Shown here: positions 1 through 8,858 of the stretch, one piece after another | Numbering within the stretch: the stretch's first letter is position 1 | Layout: each line of letters starts with the position of its first letter | DNA from: SIG653 sp964509125 | GTDB lineage: Bacteria; Bacillota; Clostridia; Oscillospirales; CAG-382 | Direction: 5' to 3' | DNA length: 51,295 nt | NCBI GenBank assembly: GCA_964509125.1 | Contig: CAZDVZ010000009.1 | Span: 1 to 51,295 of the forward strand | Notes under the pieces: model-generated | Database searches by the model: none | The model's input: the letters and a program-made list of their open reading frames with translations, nothing else | Told to the model about the DNA's origin: nothing | Made by a program: the position numbers and the translations under genes

Positions 1-1728
1 GGATATACCGCTTGGGACCCTACCTCATACGCTTTTATTAAAGACAATACTTTATGCATTCCGACGATCTTTTGCTCGCATGGCGGGGAAGCTTTGGATC
101 AAAAAACCCCTCTATTGCGTTCTATGGAACTTATTAATGAACAAGCACTTCGAGTTTTGAAACTTTTCAGGAGAGATGCAACAAGAGTAATTACAACTGT
201 TGGCGCAGAACAAGAATATTTTTTAATAGACCGTGAATTGTACAACAAAAGAACAGATCTGTTGTTTTGCGGAAGAACTTTATTTGGTGCAAAACCTCCA
301 AAAGGTCAAGAGCTTGACGATCATTATTTTGGCGCAATAAAACCGCGTATAATTGCTTTTATGAAAGAATTGGATGAAGAACTTTGGAGCATGGGTGTTT
401 TTGCCAAAACCGAACATAACGAAGCCGCTCCGGCACAGCATGAGCTGGCACCAATTTATACAACAACAAACATTGCCTGCGATCACAATCAACTTATTAT
501 GGAAACAATGAGAAATGTTGCTCACAGACATGGACTTGTTTGCCTTTTACATGAAAAACCGTTTGCCGGCTTTAATGGAAGCGGAAAGCATAATAACTGG
601 TCACTTTTTACAGATACAGGATTTAATCTTTTTAATCCAGGAAAATCTCCTGCTGAGAGTACACAGTTTTTACTTTTTCTTTCCGCTGTAATTAAAGCGG
701 TAGATGAATATCAAAGTCTTTTGAGAATCGCTGTTGCTTCTGCCGGAAATGATCATAGACTTGGAGCCGCAGAGGCTCCTCCCGCCATAATTTCAATCTT
801 TTTAGGTGACGAGCTTACTGAAATTATTAATTCAATAATAAACAACACTCGTTATGAAGGAATAAAAAAAATAAATCTTGAAATCGGAGTTCATTCTCTT
901 CCCAACATTCCCAAAGATACAACAGACAGAAACCGAACTTCTCCTTTTGCATTCACGGGAAACAAATTTGAATTTAGAATGGTAGGTTCATCCCAATCTA
1001 TAGCTATAACAAATACGATGCTTAATACGATTGTTGCCGATGCTCTTAAAGAGTTCGCAGATATATTGGAAAATTGTTCAAATGATGATTTTGAAGAAAC
1101 ACTTCTTTCTCTCATTAGAGAAACACTCGCTTCTCACCAAAGAATTCTTTTTAACGGAGATGGATATTCTGATGATTGGAAAATCGAAGCAGAAAAAAGA
1201 GGACTTCTTAATTTAGAAACTACTGTTGATGCACTCCCCCATTTCTTAGACAAAAAAAATATTACACTTCTTACGAAATATGGAATTCTTAAAGAAAACG
1301 AAATTCACTCCCATTACGAAATTATGATGGAAACATATAACAAAACTGTCAATATAGAATGTCTTACCATGCTTGATATGGTTATTAAGGACATTCTCCC
1401 ATCCATTTCCAAATATTGTTCTAAACTCTCCAATACTTTAAACAGCAAGAAAAAAGCTTGTCCGAACTTAAAATGTACTTTTGAGACTGAAACTTTAGTT
1501 AAACTATCTACACTTTCAGATGAAATTTATTTCTTTTATGACAAGCTTAAAACCGCTTCGGAAAATATTCCGGTATCAGAATCATCTTTAGCTATTGCCA
1601 AACATATGAAAAACACCATTTTACCCCTCATGGCTTCTTTAAGAAACTCAGTGGATAAAACACAACAATACACTTCATCGGAATTTTGGCCGTATCCAAG
1701 TTACACCGACTTAATTTATAAAATTTAA
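1..1728 (+). CDS. glnN: Type III glutamine synthetase, 3' part (5' end cut by window)
   Basis: The frame is open from the first base, so the gene starts upstream of the window and the ATG at 94 is an internal Met. About 575 residues are present of a family usually near 700. The first visible residues (GYTAWDPTS, then SHGGEALDQKTPLLRS) match the type III enzyme. So do GSGKHNNWS, the NDHRLGAAEAPPAI stretch, FAFTGNKFEFRMVGSSQS and the C-terminal EFWPYPSYTDL. The enzyme makes glutamine from glutamate, ammonia and ATP as a large cytosolic oligomer and is common in Bacteroidetes and Clostridia. It is followed by a T-rich gap and the promoter of the aromatic operon, so it appears transcriptionally separate from pheA. 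Confidence 0.95.
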   Translation, partial: GYTAWDPTSYAFIKDNTLCIPTIFCSHGGEALDQKTPLLRSMELINEQALRVLKLFRRDATRVITTVGAEQEYFLIDRELYNKRTDLLFCGRTLFGAKPPKGQELDDHYFGAIKPRIIAFMKELDEELWSMGVFAKTEHNEAAPAQHELAPIYTTTNIACDHNQLIMETMRNVAHRHGLVCLLHEKPFAGFNGSGKHNNWSLFTDTGFNLFNPGKSPAESTQFLLFLSAVIKAVDEYQSLLRIAVASAGNDHRLGAAEAPPAIISIFLGDELTEIINSIINNTRYEGIKKINLEIGVHSLPNIPKDTTDRNRTSPFAFTGNKFEFRMVGSSQSIAITNTMLNTIVADALKEFADILENCSNDDFEETLLSLIRETLASHQRILFNGDGYSDDWKIEAEKRGLLNLETTVDALPHFLDKKNITLLTKYGILKENEIHSHYEIMMETYNKTVNIECLTMLDMVIKDILPSISKYCSKLSNTLNSKKKACPNLKCTFETETLVKLSTLSDEIYFFYDKLKTASENIPVSESSLAIAKHMKNTILPLMASLRNSVDKTQQYTSSEFWPYPSYTDLIYKI

Positions 1729-1732
1729 TCCA

Positions 1733-1790
1733 AAAACGTATTCATAAAACTACGATGTTTTTTTAATTTTTTTTTACATTAAAATATGCG
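1733..1790 (+). terminator. Weak possible terminator after glnN
   Basis: A short CGTA/TACG stem at about 1738-1755 is followed by two long T tracts (about 1756-1775). The stem is only about 4 bp of clean pairing, so this is a tentative call based mainly on the T tracts and position. Confidence 0.3.
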
Positions 1791-1807
1791 TTTTTCTCGT
1801 GGATTTA

Positions 1808-1836
1808 TTGACAAAAAAATGTTTTGGTAGTAAAAT
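1808..1836 (+). promoter_or_regulatory. Sigma-A type promoter of the aromatic amino-acid operon
   Basis: TTGACA at 1808-1813, a 17-base spacer, and TAAAAT at 1831-1836. The expected leader before pheA is only about 30 nt, too short for a T-box or a tryptophan/tyrosine-type attenuator, so control by leader RNA looks unlikely here. The ribosome site AAAGGAGGG (about 1856-1864) lies just before the pheA ATG. Confidence 0.75.
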
Positions 1837-1871
1837 AATATAATGTAAAAATTTAAAAGGAGGGCTTTTCT

Positions 1872-2960
1872 ATGGATGACCTAAAAAAAACCAGACAAGA
1901 AATAAGTAATATCGATTCAGAGATTGCAGAATTATTCTGTAGAAGAATGTACGCTGTAAAAAAAGTTGCAGAATATAAATCTTCTCATGGAATGCCTATT
2001 CTTGATCCGGCAAGAGAAGAAGAGGTTATTATTAACGGTTCTAAAAGAGTATCTGATGAAGAGCTTAGATCCTATTACGTTAACTTTATCAGAGAAACTA
2101 TGAAAATATCACGTTCATATCAGTCAAAAATTCTTGAAGGTATGAATATTGCATATAGCGGCACCGAAGGTGCGTTTGCTCATATTGCATCAAAAAAACT
2201 TTTTCCATCATCCAAAGCCATTCCTTTTCATGACTTTGCTGCGGCATATAAATCTGTTGAATCCGGTGAGTGCGACGCGGCCGTTCTTCCATTAGAAAAC
2301 AGCTCCAATGGAGAAGTCGGCCAAGTTACAGATCTATTGTTTTCAGGTACGCTTTTTATAAATAGTATTTATGATCTTGCAATCTCCCACGATCTGCTTG
2401 TATGCAAAGGTGCCAAAGCGGAGGATATTAAAACAGTTATTTCGCACCCGCAAGCCTTAGGACAATGTGCAGAATTTATAAACAAACGTGGATATGCCAC
2501 AAAAGAATATGGAAATACTGCGCTGGCTGCAAAATATGTATCAGAATCTAAGGATAAATCTTTAGCCGCCATAGCGAGTGAAGAAACGGCATCACTTTTT
2601 GATCTGGATGTTCTCGAAAAAAATATTAATGCAAGCAGAAGTAATACTACTCGCTTTGCAGTACTTACGCGATCCGAAAATCCGCCCTTTGAAAAAAAGC
2701 AGGGAGTTTATTCTGTTCTTCTTTTCACCGTTAGAGACGAAGCAGGTGCTCTTGCAAAAGCCATTGATATTATTGGTCTTTACGGCTACAACATGAGAAC
2801 ATTAAGAAGCCGCCCGATGAAAGAACTTATGTGGCAATATTATTTTTATGTGGAAGTGGAGGGAGATTTGAACACAGGAAACGGAAGAGATATGTTAAAA
2901 ATGCTTTCCAGATTCTGCGACAAACTCAAACCCATCGGGACATACAAACAAAATATATAG
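1872..2960 (+). CDS. pheA: Bifunctional chorismate mutase / prephenate dehydratase (P-protein)
   Basis: This protein of 362 residues has three domains. Residues 1 to about 90 are an AroQ-type chorismate mutase (IDSEIAELFCRRM, then the YKSSHGMPILDPAREEEVI pattern). About 108-285 is prephenate dehydratase (IAYSGTEGAFAHIA, AVLPLENSSNGEV, and the catalytic TRF of NTTRFAVL). About 285-350 is an ACT regulatory domain with GALA and RSRP in place of the usual GALV and ESRP phenylalanine-binding motifs. It converts chorismate via prephenate to phenylpyruvate and is probably feedback-inhibited by phenylalanine. The ATG has a strong AGGAGG site. It is the first gene of the operon, 8 bases before aroB. 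Confidence 0.95.
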   Translation: MDDLKKTRQEISNIDSEIAELFCRRMYAVKKVAEYKSSHGMPILDPAREEEVIINGSKRVSDEELRSYYVNFIRETMKISRSYQSKILEGMNIAYSGTEGAFAHIASKKLFPSSKAIPFHDFAAAYKSVESGECDAAVLPLENSSNGEVGQVTDLLFSGTLFINSIYDLAISHDLLVCKGAKAEDIKTVISHPQALGQCAEFINKRGYATKEYGNTALAAKYVSESKDKSLAAIASEETASLFDLDVLEKNINASRSNTTRFAVLTRSENPPFEKKQGVYSVLLFTVRDEAGALAKAIDIIGLYGYNMRTLRSRPMKELMWQYYFYVEVEGDLNTGNGRDMLKMLSRFCDKLKPIGTYKQNI

Positions 2961-2968
2961 GTGAAGCT

Positions 2969-3985
2969 ATGGTTATAAAAGTTAATTTACCTAACTCCCC
3001 ATATAATATACACCTGGAGAGAGGTGTTATTAAAAAAGCGGGAGATATTTTAAATTTAAAAAGAAAATGCTTAATTGTAACAGACAATGGTGTGCCAAAA
3101 GAATATTCCGAAACGATTTCAACATTCTGTGAAGAATATAAAATTGTTACAATAGAGCAAGGTGAAGCATCGAAAAACTTTGATAATTACAAAAATATTT
3201 TAGAGATTATGCTTCATGATGGATTCACAAGAACAGATTGCGTCATTGCAGTTGGCGGAGGGGTTGTGGGCGACTTATCAGGATTTGTTGCCGCCTCATT
3301 TATGAGGGGAATCGACTTTTATAATGTTCCAACCACATTGCTCTCCCAGGTAGATTCATCAATTGGCGGGAAAGTTGCAATTGATCTTTGCAACGTAAAA
3401 AACATTGTAGGAGCGTTTCACCAACCAAAATGTGTACTCATTGATCCCGACGTGTTAAAAACGCTCCCTAAAAGACAAATTTCAAATGGCTTGGCGGAAT
3501 CTTTTAAAATGTCACTCACAAGCGATGTGAAACTTTATTCACTTTTCAAAAATGGGAAAGCATTATCTGAAATTGATAAAGTGATTGAGCTTTCTTTGAA
3601 GATCAAAAAAAATGTTGTTGAGCAGGACGAAAAAGAAACCGGTCTTAGAAAAATACTCAATTTTGGTCACACACTTGGTCACGGTATTGAAGCAGAAGAG
3701 GAACTTAACGGGATGTATCACGGCGAATGTGTTGCTATTGGAATGATTCCGATGTGTGGAACTGAAATTAGAAATGAAGTTATCTCTATTTTAGAAAGTA
3801 TAGATCTACCTACAAAAATAAGCGGTGATCTTGAAAAAATACTTGAAGCAGCTACACATGACAAAAAATGTGACGGAAAATTTATTTCTGTAATAAAAGT
3901 TGACACTCCCGGTCAATTTAAAATTGAAAAAATCTCCCTTGAACAATGGAAAGATGAAATTAGAAGCGCCCTTTTTGAGAGGTGA
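2969..3985 (+). CDS. aroB: 3-dehydroquinate synthase
   Basis: I chose the ATG at 2969 (338 residues) because TAGGTGA lies just upstream and it follows the pheA stop. The open frame reaches further back but overlaps pheA. The protein makes 3-dehydroquinate from DAHP, shikimate step 2, with NAD and a metal ion. Visible are the NAD-binding GGGVVGDLSGFVAASFMRG (about 97-114), PTTLLSQVDSSIGGK (121-135) and KNIVGAFHQP. The metal ligands are Glu177 (GLAE), His234 (NFGHTLGH) and His251 (YHGE). Length is slightly short of the usual 345-365. It is tightly coupled to aroC, with 5 bases between them. Confidence 0.95.
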   Translation: MVIKVNLPNSPYNIHLERGVIKKAGDILNLKRKCLIVTDNGVPKEYSETISTFCEEYKIVTIEQGEASKNFDNYKNILEIMLHDGFTRTDCVIAVGGGVVGDLSGFVAASFMRGIDFYNVPTTLLSQVDSSIGGKVAIDLCNVKNIVGAFHQPKCVLIDPDVLKTLPKRQISNGLAESFKMSLTSDVKLYSLFKNGKALSEIDKVIELSLKIKKNVVEQDEKETGLRKILNFGHTLGHGIEAEEELNGMYHGECVAIGMIPMCGTEIRNEVISILESIDLPTKISGDLEKILEAATHDKKCDGKFISVIKVDTPGQFKIEKISLEQWKDEIRSALFER

Positions 3986-3990
3986 ATTTT

Positions 3991-5091
3991 ATGAAAAACA
4001 CATTTGGCAATTCATTATCCGTTACTTTATTCGGAGAAAGCCACGGAGAAGAAATTGGTGTTGTATTAGATGGACTTGCTCCCGGAATAATAATTGATTA
4101 CGATTATATAGACAATAGACTTTCACGTCGTAGACCGTCCGGAATTATTTCTACGAAAAGAGTGGAAAGCGATAAATATCGTATAGTAAGTGGTGTTTTT
4201 AATGGAAAAACCACAGGTACTCCACTATGCATTCTCATACCAAACACCAACACAAAAAGTTCAGACTATGATGATACCGCATTTATACCTCGTCCATCCC
4301 ACGCAGATTACACTGCATTTTGCAAGTATAAAGGCTTCCAAGACTTTCGTGGAGGAGGTCATTTTTCCGGAAGACTTACAGCACCGCTTGTTGCTGCAGG
4401 CGCTATTGTTGAAAAAGCAATTTTAGAAAAAAATATTCAAATTGGAACACATATATCATACTTAGGAGGTTTTTCAGATAGATCTATAACTTCTCCGAAA
4501 GATGTAGTTTCTTTGAAGTCTTCGTCATATCCAACTTTAGACGAAAATATTTGGAACGATATGAAAAACTATATTTCTGAAATTGCATCAAAGGGAGATA
4601 GTGTTGGCGGCGTTTTAGAAACTGCAATTTTTGGTATGCCATCCGGAATTGGTGAACCTTGGTTTGATGGAATTGAGGGTGTTATAGCTAAGGCGATATA
4701 TTCAATTCCTGCCATAAAAGGAGTTGAGTTTGGAGCCGGATTCGATTTTGCTAATGGAACCGGAAGCGAATTAAACGATGCTTTCGCGTTAGTTAACGGT
4801 AAAATTGAAACTGTAACAAATAATAATGGCGGAATAAATGGCGGTATCACTAACGGTATGCCTATTGTGTTTAAATCGGCTGTTAAACCCACACCTTCAA
4901 TTTTCAAAGAACAGGATAGCGTCAACTTAAAAACAATGAAAAATGTCTCATTTACCATCAACGGCAGACATGATCCCGCAATTATTCACAGAGCAGTACC
5001 GGTTGTTGATGCTGTCACCGCTATTACGACTTATGACATTTTATCATCATATTTTGGAGCAGAATTTTTTATAGGGAAAGAGGAAAAATAA
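3991..5091 (+). CDS. aroC: Chorismate synthase
   Basis: The protein has 366 residues from the ATG at 3991. An in-frame GTG at 3982 is less likely because AGAGGTG at about 3977-3983 sits at the right distance from the ATG. It catalyses the last common step, EPSP to chorismate, using reduced FMN. Family signatures are GESHGEEIGVVLDG near the N-terminus, RRRPSG, NTNTKSSDYDD, FRGGGHFSGRLTAPLVAAGA, and GRHDPAIIHRAVPVVDAVTA near the C-terminus. There is no fused flavin reductase. The stop is one base from the TTG start of aroEK, which suggests translational coupling. Confidence 0.96.
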   Translation: MKNTFGNSLSVTLFGESHGEEIGVVLDGLAPGIIIDYDYIDNRLSRRRPSGIISTKRVESDKYRIVSGVFNGKTTGTPLCILIPNTNTKSSDYDDTAFIPRPSHADYTAFCKYKGFQDFRGGGHFSGRLTAPLVAAGAIVEKAILEKNIQIGTHISYLGGFSDRSITSPKDVVSLKSSSYPTLDENIWNDMKNYISEIASKGDSVGGVLETAIFGMPSGIGEPWFDGIEGVIAKAIYSIPAIKGVEFGAGFDFANGTGSELNDAFALVNGKIETVTNNNGGINGGITNGMPIVFKSAVKPTPSIFKEQDSVNLKTMKNVSFTINGRHDPAIIHRAVPVVDAVTAITTYDILSSYFGAEFFIGKEEK

Positions 5092-5092
5092 A

Positions 5093-6334
5093 TTGAAATA
5101 CGGTTGTATTGGTGAACATTTAAAACACTCATTTTCAAAGGAAATACACGAAGAATTTGCACCTTATTCCTACGAAATTAAGGAAATTCCAAAAGACGAA
5201 ATTGATGGGTTTATGGAAGCGGCAGATTTTTCCGCTATCAATGTTACAATTCCATATAAAGAAACTGTAATTCCTCACCTGTTCTATATTAGTGATATGG
5301 CGAAAGAGATTGGTGCTGTAAACACGATTGTTAATCGCAATGGAAAGCTTTATGGATATAACACCGATTTTTTTGGGATGAAAAAGTTGTTTGATAAAAT
5401 GAATTTATCTTGCAAAGGTAAAAAAGTTGCTGTATTAGGAACAGGAGGCACATCTAAAACCGCTTCTGCTGTTGCACGGTCTATGGGCGCGTCAACCATT
5501 ATAAAAGTTAGCAGGAGCGAAAAAGAGGGTTCTATAACTTACGACGACTTATATAAAAAACATACTGATTTAGAAATAATTATTAACACAACGCCCTCAG
5601 GTATGTATCCAAAATGGGACAGTATTCCCGTTGACTTAAAATTTTTTCCAAATTTAAAAGGTGTTGTAGACGCTGTATATAATCCGCTTTGCACACGTTT
5701 GGTGCAAGAAGCGCGCAAGTTGGGAGTTAAAGCAGAGTGTGGATTGTATATGCTTGTTTCTCAAGCTGTTAGGGCATCTGAAATTTTTCTTAATACTGTT
5801 TATCCCGACGAAACAATTGACAATGTTTTTAAGAAAATCATAGGTCCAAAGAAAAATATTGTTTTAACCGGAATGCCCGGAAGCGGAAAAAGTACTGTCG
5901 GAAAAATCATTGCAGAAAAATTAAAAATGTATTATTTTGACTCCGACACAATTATTGAAGAAGAAACGGGTATGCCTATCTCCGAAATTTTCAAGCAACA
6001 TGGTGAAGAATATTTCAGAAATGTTGAAAGCAAGATAATATCAGAGCTTGGCACAAAAAATGGTATAGTTCTATCTACAGGCGGAGGAGCGATTTTAAAA
6101 GAAAAAAACATTGAAGCGATGAAACAAAATGGTACTGTTTATTTTCTCAACAGACCTATCGATGAAATTATACCGACAGATGACAGACCTCTTTCAAGTA
6201 ATGTTTCTGACCTAAAAAAAAGATTTGAAGAACGGTATCATATATATAGCTCCACTGCAGATGTAATTATTTCTGTTGACTGCGATGCAGAATCAGTAGC
6301 GCAAAAAATTATAAAGGATTTTTCAGAAAAATGA
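5093..6334 (+). CDS. aroEK: Fused shikimate dehydrogenase - shikimate kinase
   Basis: A single frame of 413 residues starts at TTG, with GAGGAAA about 7 bases upstream and no ATG that would keep the first strand. Residues 1 to about 245 are AroE: shikimate-binding HSFS (12-15), catalytic Lys56 in NVTIPYKE, Asp92 in YNTD, NADP loop GTGGTSKTA (116-124). After a short linker, about 254-413 is shikimate kinase: Walker A GMPGSGKST (260-268), DSD (283-285), Arg309, GGG (330-332) and lid Arg365. All key residues of both domains are present, so both are probably active. The fusion links 3-dehydroshikimate reduction to the next phosphorylation step. It ends in an ATGA overlap with aroQ. Confidence 0.94.
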   Translation: MKYGCIGEHLKHSFSKEIHEEFAPYSYEIKEIPKDEIDGFMEAADFSAINVTIPYKETVIPHLFYISDMAKEIGAVNTIVNRNGKLYGYNTDFFGMKKLFDKMNLSCKGKKVAVLGTGGTSKTASAVARSMGASTIIKVSRSEKEGSITYDDLYKKHTDLEIIINTTPSGMYPKWDSIPVDLKFFPNLKGVVDAVYNPLCTRLVQEARKLGVKAECGLYMLVSQAVRASEIFLNTVYPDETIDNVFKKIIGPKKNIVLTGMPGSGKSTVGKIIAEKLKMYYFDSDTIIEEETGMPISEIFKQHGEEYFRNVESKIISELGTKNGIVLSTGGGAILKEKNIEAMKQNGTVYFLNRPIDEIIPTDDRPLSSNVSDLKKRFEERYHIYSSTADVIISVDCDAESVAQKIIKDFSEK

Positions 6335-6774
6335 AAATATATGTTTTAAACGGTCCAAACCTTAATTTTCTCGGTATAAGAGAGCCGGAACATTACGGAA
6401 AGGGCACATATTCCGATCTGTGTAATCTTATCGATGAACATGGAAAAAAATACAATGCCGAAATTATCTTTTTTCAGTCGAATCATGAAGGAGAACTCGT
6501 TGATAAAATTCAAGAAGCATATTATGAACGTGCATCCGGAATAATTATAAATCCGGGAGCGTATACCCATACAAGTGTTGCAATTCTTGATGCTGTGAAA
6601 TCTGTTATGATTCCAACGATTGAAGTACATATATCAAAAGTTGAAGAAAGAGAAAGCTTTAGACAGATAAGCTATATCAGAGAAGCCTGTATTAAAACCA
6701 TTACCGGAGAAGGCTTTAATGGTTATCTTCATGCTTTGGACTTTCTTATGGAATTTTTGGAGGGCAAACAATGA
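6331..6774 (+). CDS. aroQ: Type II 3-dehydroquinate dehydratase
   Basis: A protein of 147 residues, normal for the small dodecameric type II enzyme that dehydrates 3-dehydroquinate to 3-dehydroshikimate. It begins NGPNLNFLGIREPEHYG, the N-terminal region with the lid Arg and catalytic Tyr, followed by QSNHEGELVDKIQ and INPGAYTHTSVAI. The catalytic His lies in IEVHISKV, where most homologues have SN rather than SK, and FRQISYI carries the substrate-binding Arg. It overlaps aroEK and aroA by 4 bases (ATGA) on each side, so it is translationally coupled to both. Confidence 0.95.
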   Translation: MKIYVLNGPNLNFLGIREPEHYGKGTYSDLCNLIDEHGKKYNAEIIFFQSNHEGELVDKIQEAYYERASGIIINPGAYTHTSVAILDAVKSVMIPTIEVHISKVEERESFRQISYIREACIKTITGEGFNGYLHALDFLMEFLEGKQ

Positions 6775-7985
6775 CTTGTCAAGTCTATCCTTCAAAAGCA
6801 TACGGATATGTGACCGCTCCCCCTTCAAAAAGTATGGCACATCGCCTTTTGATATGTTCAGGTCTCTGTAAAGGAAGTTCCGTAATACATGGTATCTCAC
6901 AAAGTAAAGATATAGAAGCCACATTAAGATGTTTAAAAGCCTTGGGTGCAAAAGTAGAAATATGCGAAAATGATGTTAAAATAAATGGAATAGATTTTAA
7001 CACTCCACCCCACAATCCAATGTTAGATTGTGGAGAGAGCGGGAGCACAATTCGTTTCTTTGTACCTATATCACTTTTAACAGGCAATGAAACAAAGCTT
7101 ATTGGGGCGCCCTCCCTTCTCCGTCGTCCAATGGATGTATATAAAGACCTCTCAAAACAACACGGATTTGAATTTTACCAAGACGAAAAAGGAATTTCAG
7201 TAAAAAACAAGCTTAAAAACGGTATTTATACCGTTCCCGGAAATGTAAGTAGTCAATTTATAACAGGGCTTTTGTTTTCCCTACCGCTTTTAGACGGAGA
7301 CTCTACAATAAATTTGATACCTCCTGTTGAAAGCTACTCTTATTTAAAACTTACATTAAAAGCTTTGGAAGAATTCGGAATAGAAATTATTGAAAACGAT
7401 TATTCTTTTTTCATAAAAGGAAAACAGAATTATATACCAAGAGAATGTTTTGTAGAAGGCGATTATTCAAACGCTGCGTTCTTGGATGCTTTTAATTATT
7501 TAGGCGGAAATGTTACTGTTGATGGACTTGATGAAAATAGCTTGCAAGGAGATAAAGTTTATAAAAAATTTTTTCCAATGCTTGAAAATGATATGCCAAC
7601 AATTGATATTACTGATTGTCCTGATTTAGGCCCCGTTCTCTTTGCTATGGCTGCTGCAAAAAGCGGCGCAATATTCACAGGAACCAAAAGGCTAAGAATA
7701 AAAGAAAGCGATAGAGTTGCAACCATGGCAGAAGAACTTTCTAAATTCAATGTCAAAATTAAAGCTGAGGACAACTCTGTAACCGTTTTTCCTTCAAGTA
7801 TAGCAGCACCAACATCTCGTATTTATGGACATAATGACCATAGAATCGTAATGGCTATGACATTGTTGCTTTCAATAACCGGAGGCATTATCGAAGGATG
7901 CGACGCTGTAAGCAAAAGTTTTCCCGATTTTTTTGATAAAATCAAATCCCTCGGAATAGGAGTTGTTCAAACAGATGTTAGATAA
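6771..7985 (+). CDS. aroA: EPSP synthase (3-phosphoshikimate 1-carboxyvinyltransferase)
   Basis: A protein of 404 residues that joins phosphoenolpyruvate to shikimate-3-phosphate. It starts at the ATGA overlap with aroQ. Seen: PPSKSMAHR (17-25) at the substrate-binding site, CGESGSTIRF (87-96), GNVSSQFITGLL, GDYSNAAF, RLRIKESDR and the C-terminal GHNDHRIVMAM. The ESGST loop replaces the NAGT(A/M)R of the E. coli enzyme and the following Pro is Phe. This resembles the divergent class II type, which is often glyphosate-tolerant; that property is inferred from family resemblance only. The 3' end overlaps tyrA by 11 bases. Confidence 0.94.
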   Translation: MTCQVYPSKAYGYVTAPPSKSMAHRLLICSGLCKGSSVIHGISQSKDIEATLRCLKALGAKVEICENDVKINGIDFNTPPHNPMLDCGESGSTIRFFVPISLLTGNETKLIGAPSLLRRPMDVYKDLSKQHGFEFYQDEKGISVKNKLKNGIYTVPGNVSSQFITGLLFSLPLLDGDSTINLIPPVESYSYLKLTLKALEEFGIEIIENDYSFFIKGKQNYIPRECFVEGDYSNAAFLDAFNYLGGNVTVDGLDENSLQGDKVYKKFFPMLENDMPTIDITDCPDLGPVLFAMAAAKSGAIFTGTKRLRIKESDRVATMAEELSKFNVKIKAEDNSVTVFPSSIAAPTSRIYGHNDHRIVMAMTLLLSITGGIIEGCDAVSKSFPDFFDKIKSLGIGVVQTDVR

Positions 7986-8838
7986 AAGTAAAAAAATATT
8001 AATTATAGGTCTTGGTGTAATAGGTGGAAGCTACGCCATGTCGTTATCGAAACAGGGATATGATGTAAGTTGTATAACAAGAACAAGAGAGCATATAGAT
8101 TATGCATTAGAGAAGAAATTGATCAAACGTGGAGAAAATTTTAATTCACCTGATTTAATCGGCGATGCAGATCTCATCATTGTTGCATTATACCCTACTG
8201 CTTGCGTAAAGTGGATTGTAGAAAACCAAAAATATTTTAAAAGCGGTGCTATCATTACCGACGTGACGGGCGTTAAAGAATCTGTGGTATACGAAATCCA
8301 AGAAACATTGAAAAACGATGTAGAATTCATTGCCGCGCACCCCATGGCGGGACGTGAACAAAGCGGCGTAGCGTTTGCCGATGACTCTGTGTTTAAAGGA
8401 GCAAACTATATCGTTACTCCCACTGACAAAAATTCCGTAGAAGCCATTGAGCTTTGTAAAGAATTGGGCAAAACCTTAGGATTTTCAACGATCTCTGAAC
8501 TTTCTCCGGAGTATCATGATAAAATGATTGCTTTTTTATCCCAGCTTACACACTGTATCGCTGTTTCACTAATGACTTGTAATCAAACACCCGAACTTGA
8601 AAAATATACGGGAGATTCATTTAGAGATCTAACAAGAATCGCTAAGATAAACGATAAAATGTGGCCGGAACTTTTTGTTGCAAATAAAAAAGCACTCCTC
8701 GATGAAATGGATCGCTTTTCCTTGGAATTTAACAAACTACGTTCATATATAGAAAATGAAAACATTGATGAAATGCGGCAAATGATGAAGCTTTCAACTT
8801 CAAGAAGATCATTATTTGATAAACCTAAAAAGAACTAA
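7975..8838 (+). CDS. tyrA: Prephenate dehydrogenase
   Basis: A protein of 287 residues from the ATG at 7975. An upstream TTG at 7963 sits directly against AGGAG and is too close to be used. It oxidatively decarboxylates prephenate to 4-hydroxyphenylpyruvate. The N-terminal Rossmann motif is IGLGVIGGSYA (11-21). The catalytic His122 lies in AHPMAGREQSG, and FLSQLTHCIA and YTGDSFRDLTRIA belong to the helical dimerisation domain. There is no ACT or chorismate mutase domain, so tyrosine feedback must act through the catalytic core or elsewhere. It lies 20 bases before the DAHP synthase gene. Confidence 0.94.
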   Translation: MLDKSKKILIIGLGVIGGSYAMSLSKQGYDVSCITRTREHIDYALEKKLIKRGENFNSPDLIGDADLIIVALYPTACVKWIVENQKYFKSGAIITDVTGVKESVVYEIQETLKNDVEFIAAHPMAGREQSGVAFADDSVFKGANYIVTPTDKNSVEAIELCKELGKTLGFSTISELSPEYHDKMIAFLSQLTHCIAVSLMTCNQTPELEKYTGDSFRDLTRIAKINDKMWPELFVANKKALLDEMDRFSLEFNKLRSYIENENIDEMRQMMKLSTSRRSLFDKPKKN

Positions 8839-8858
8839 AGAAAAGAGGATATATTATT

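Noticed and set aside
94..96. ATG at 94 as the start of glnN
   Set aside because: The frame is open from base 1 and the residues before it match glutamine synthetase type III, so the gene is truncated by the window, not started at 94.
4569..4961. 130-residue open frame on the minus strand inside aroC
   Set aside because: It has no ribosome site or recognisable motif and lies wholly within a conserved enzyme gene; it is a shadow.
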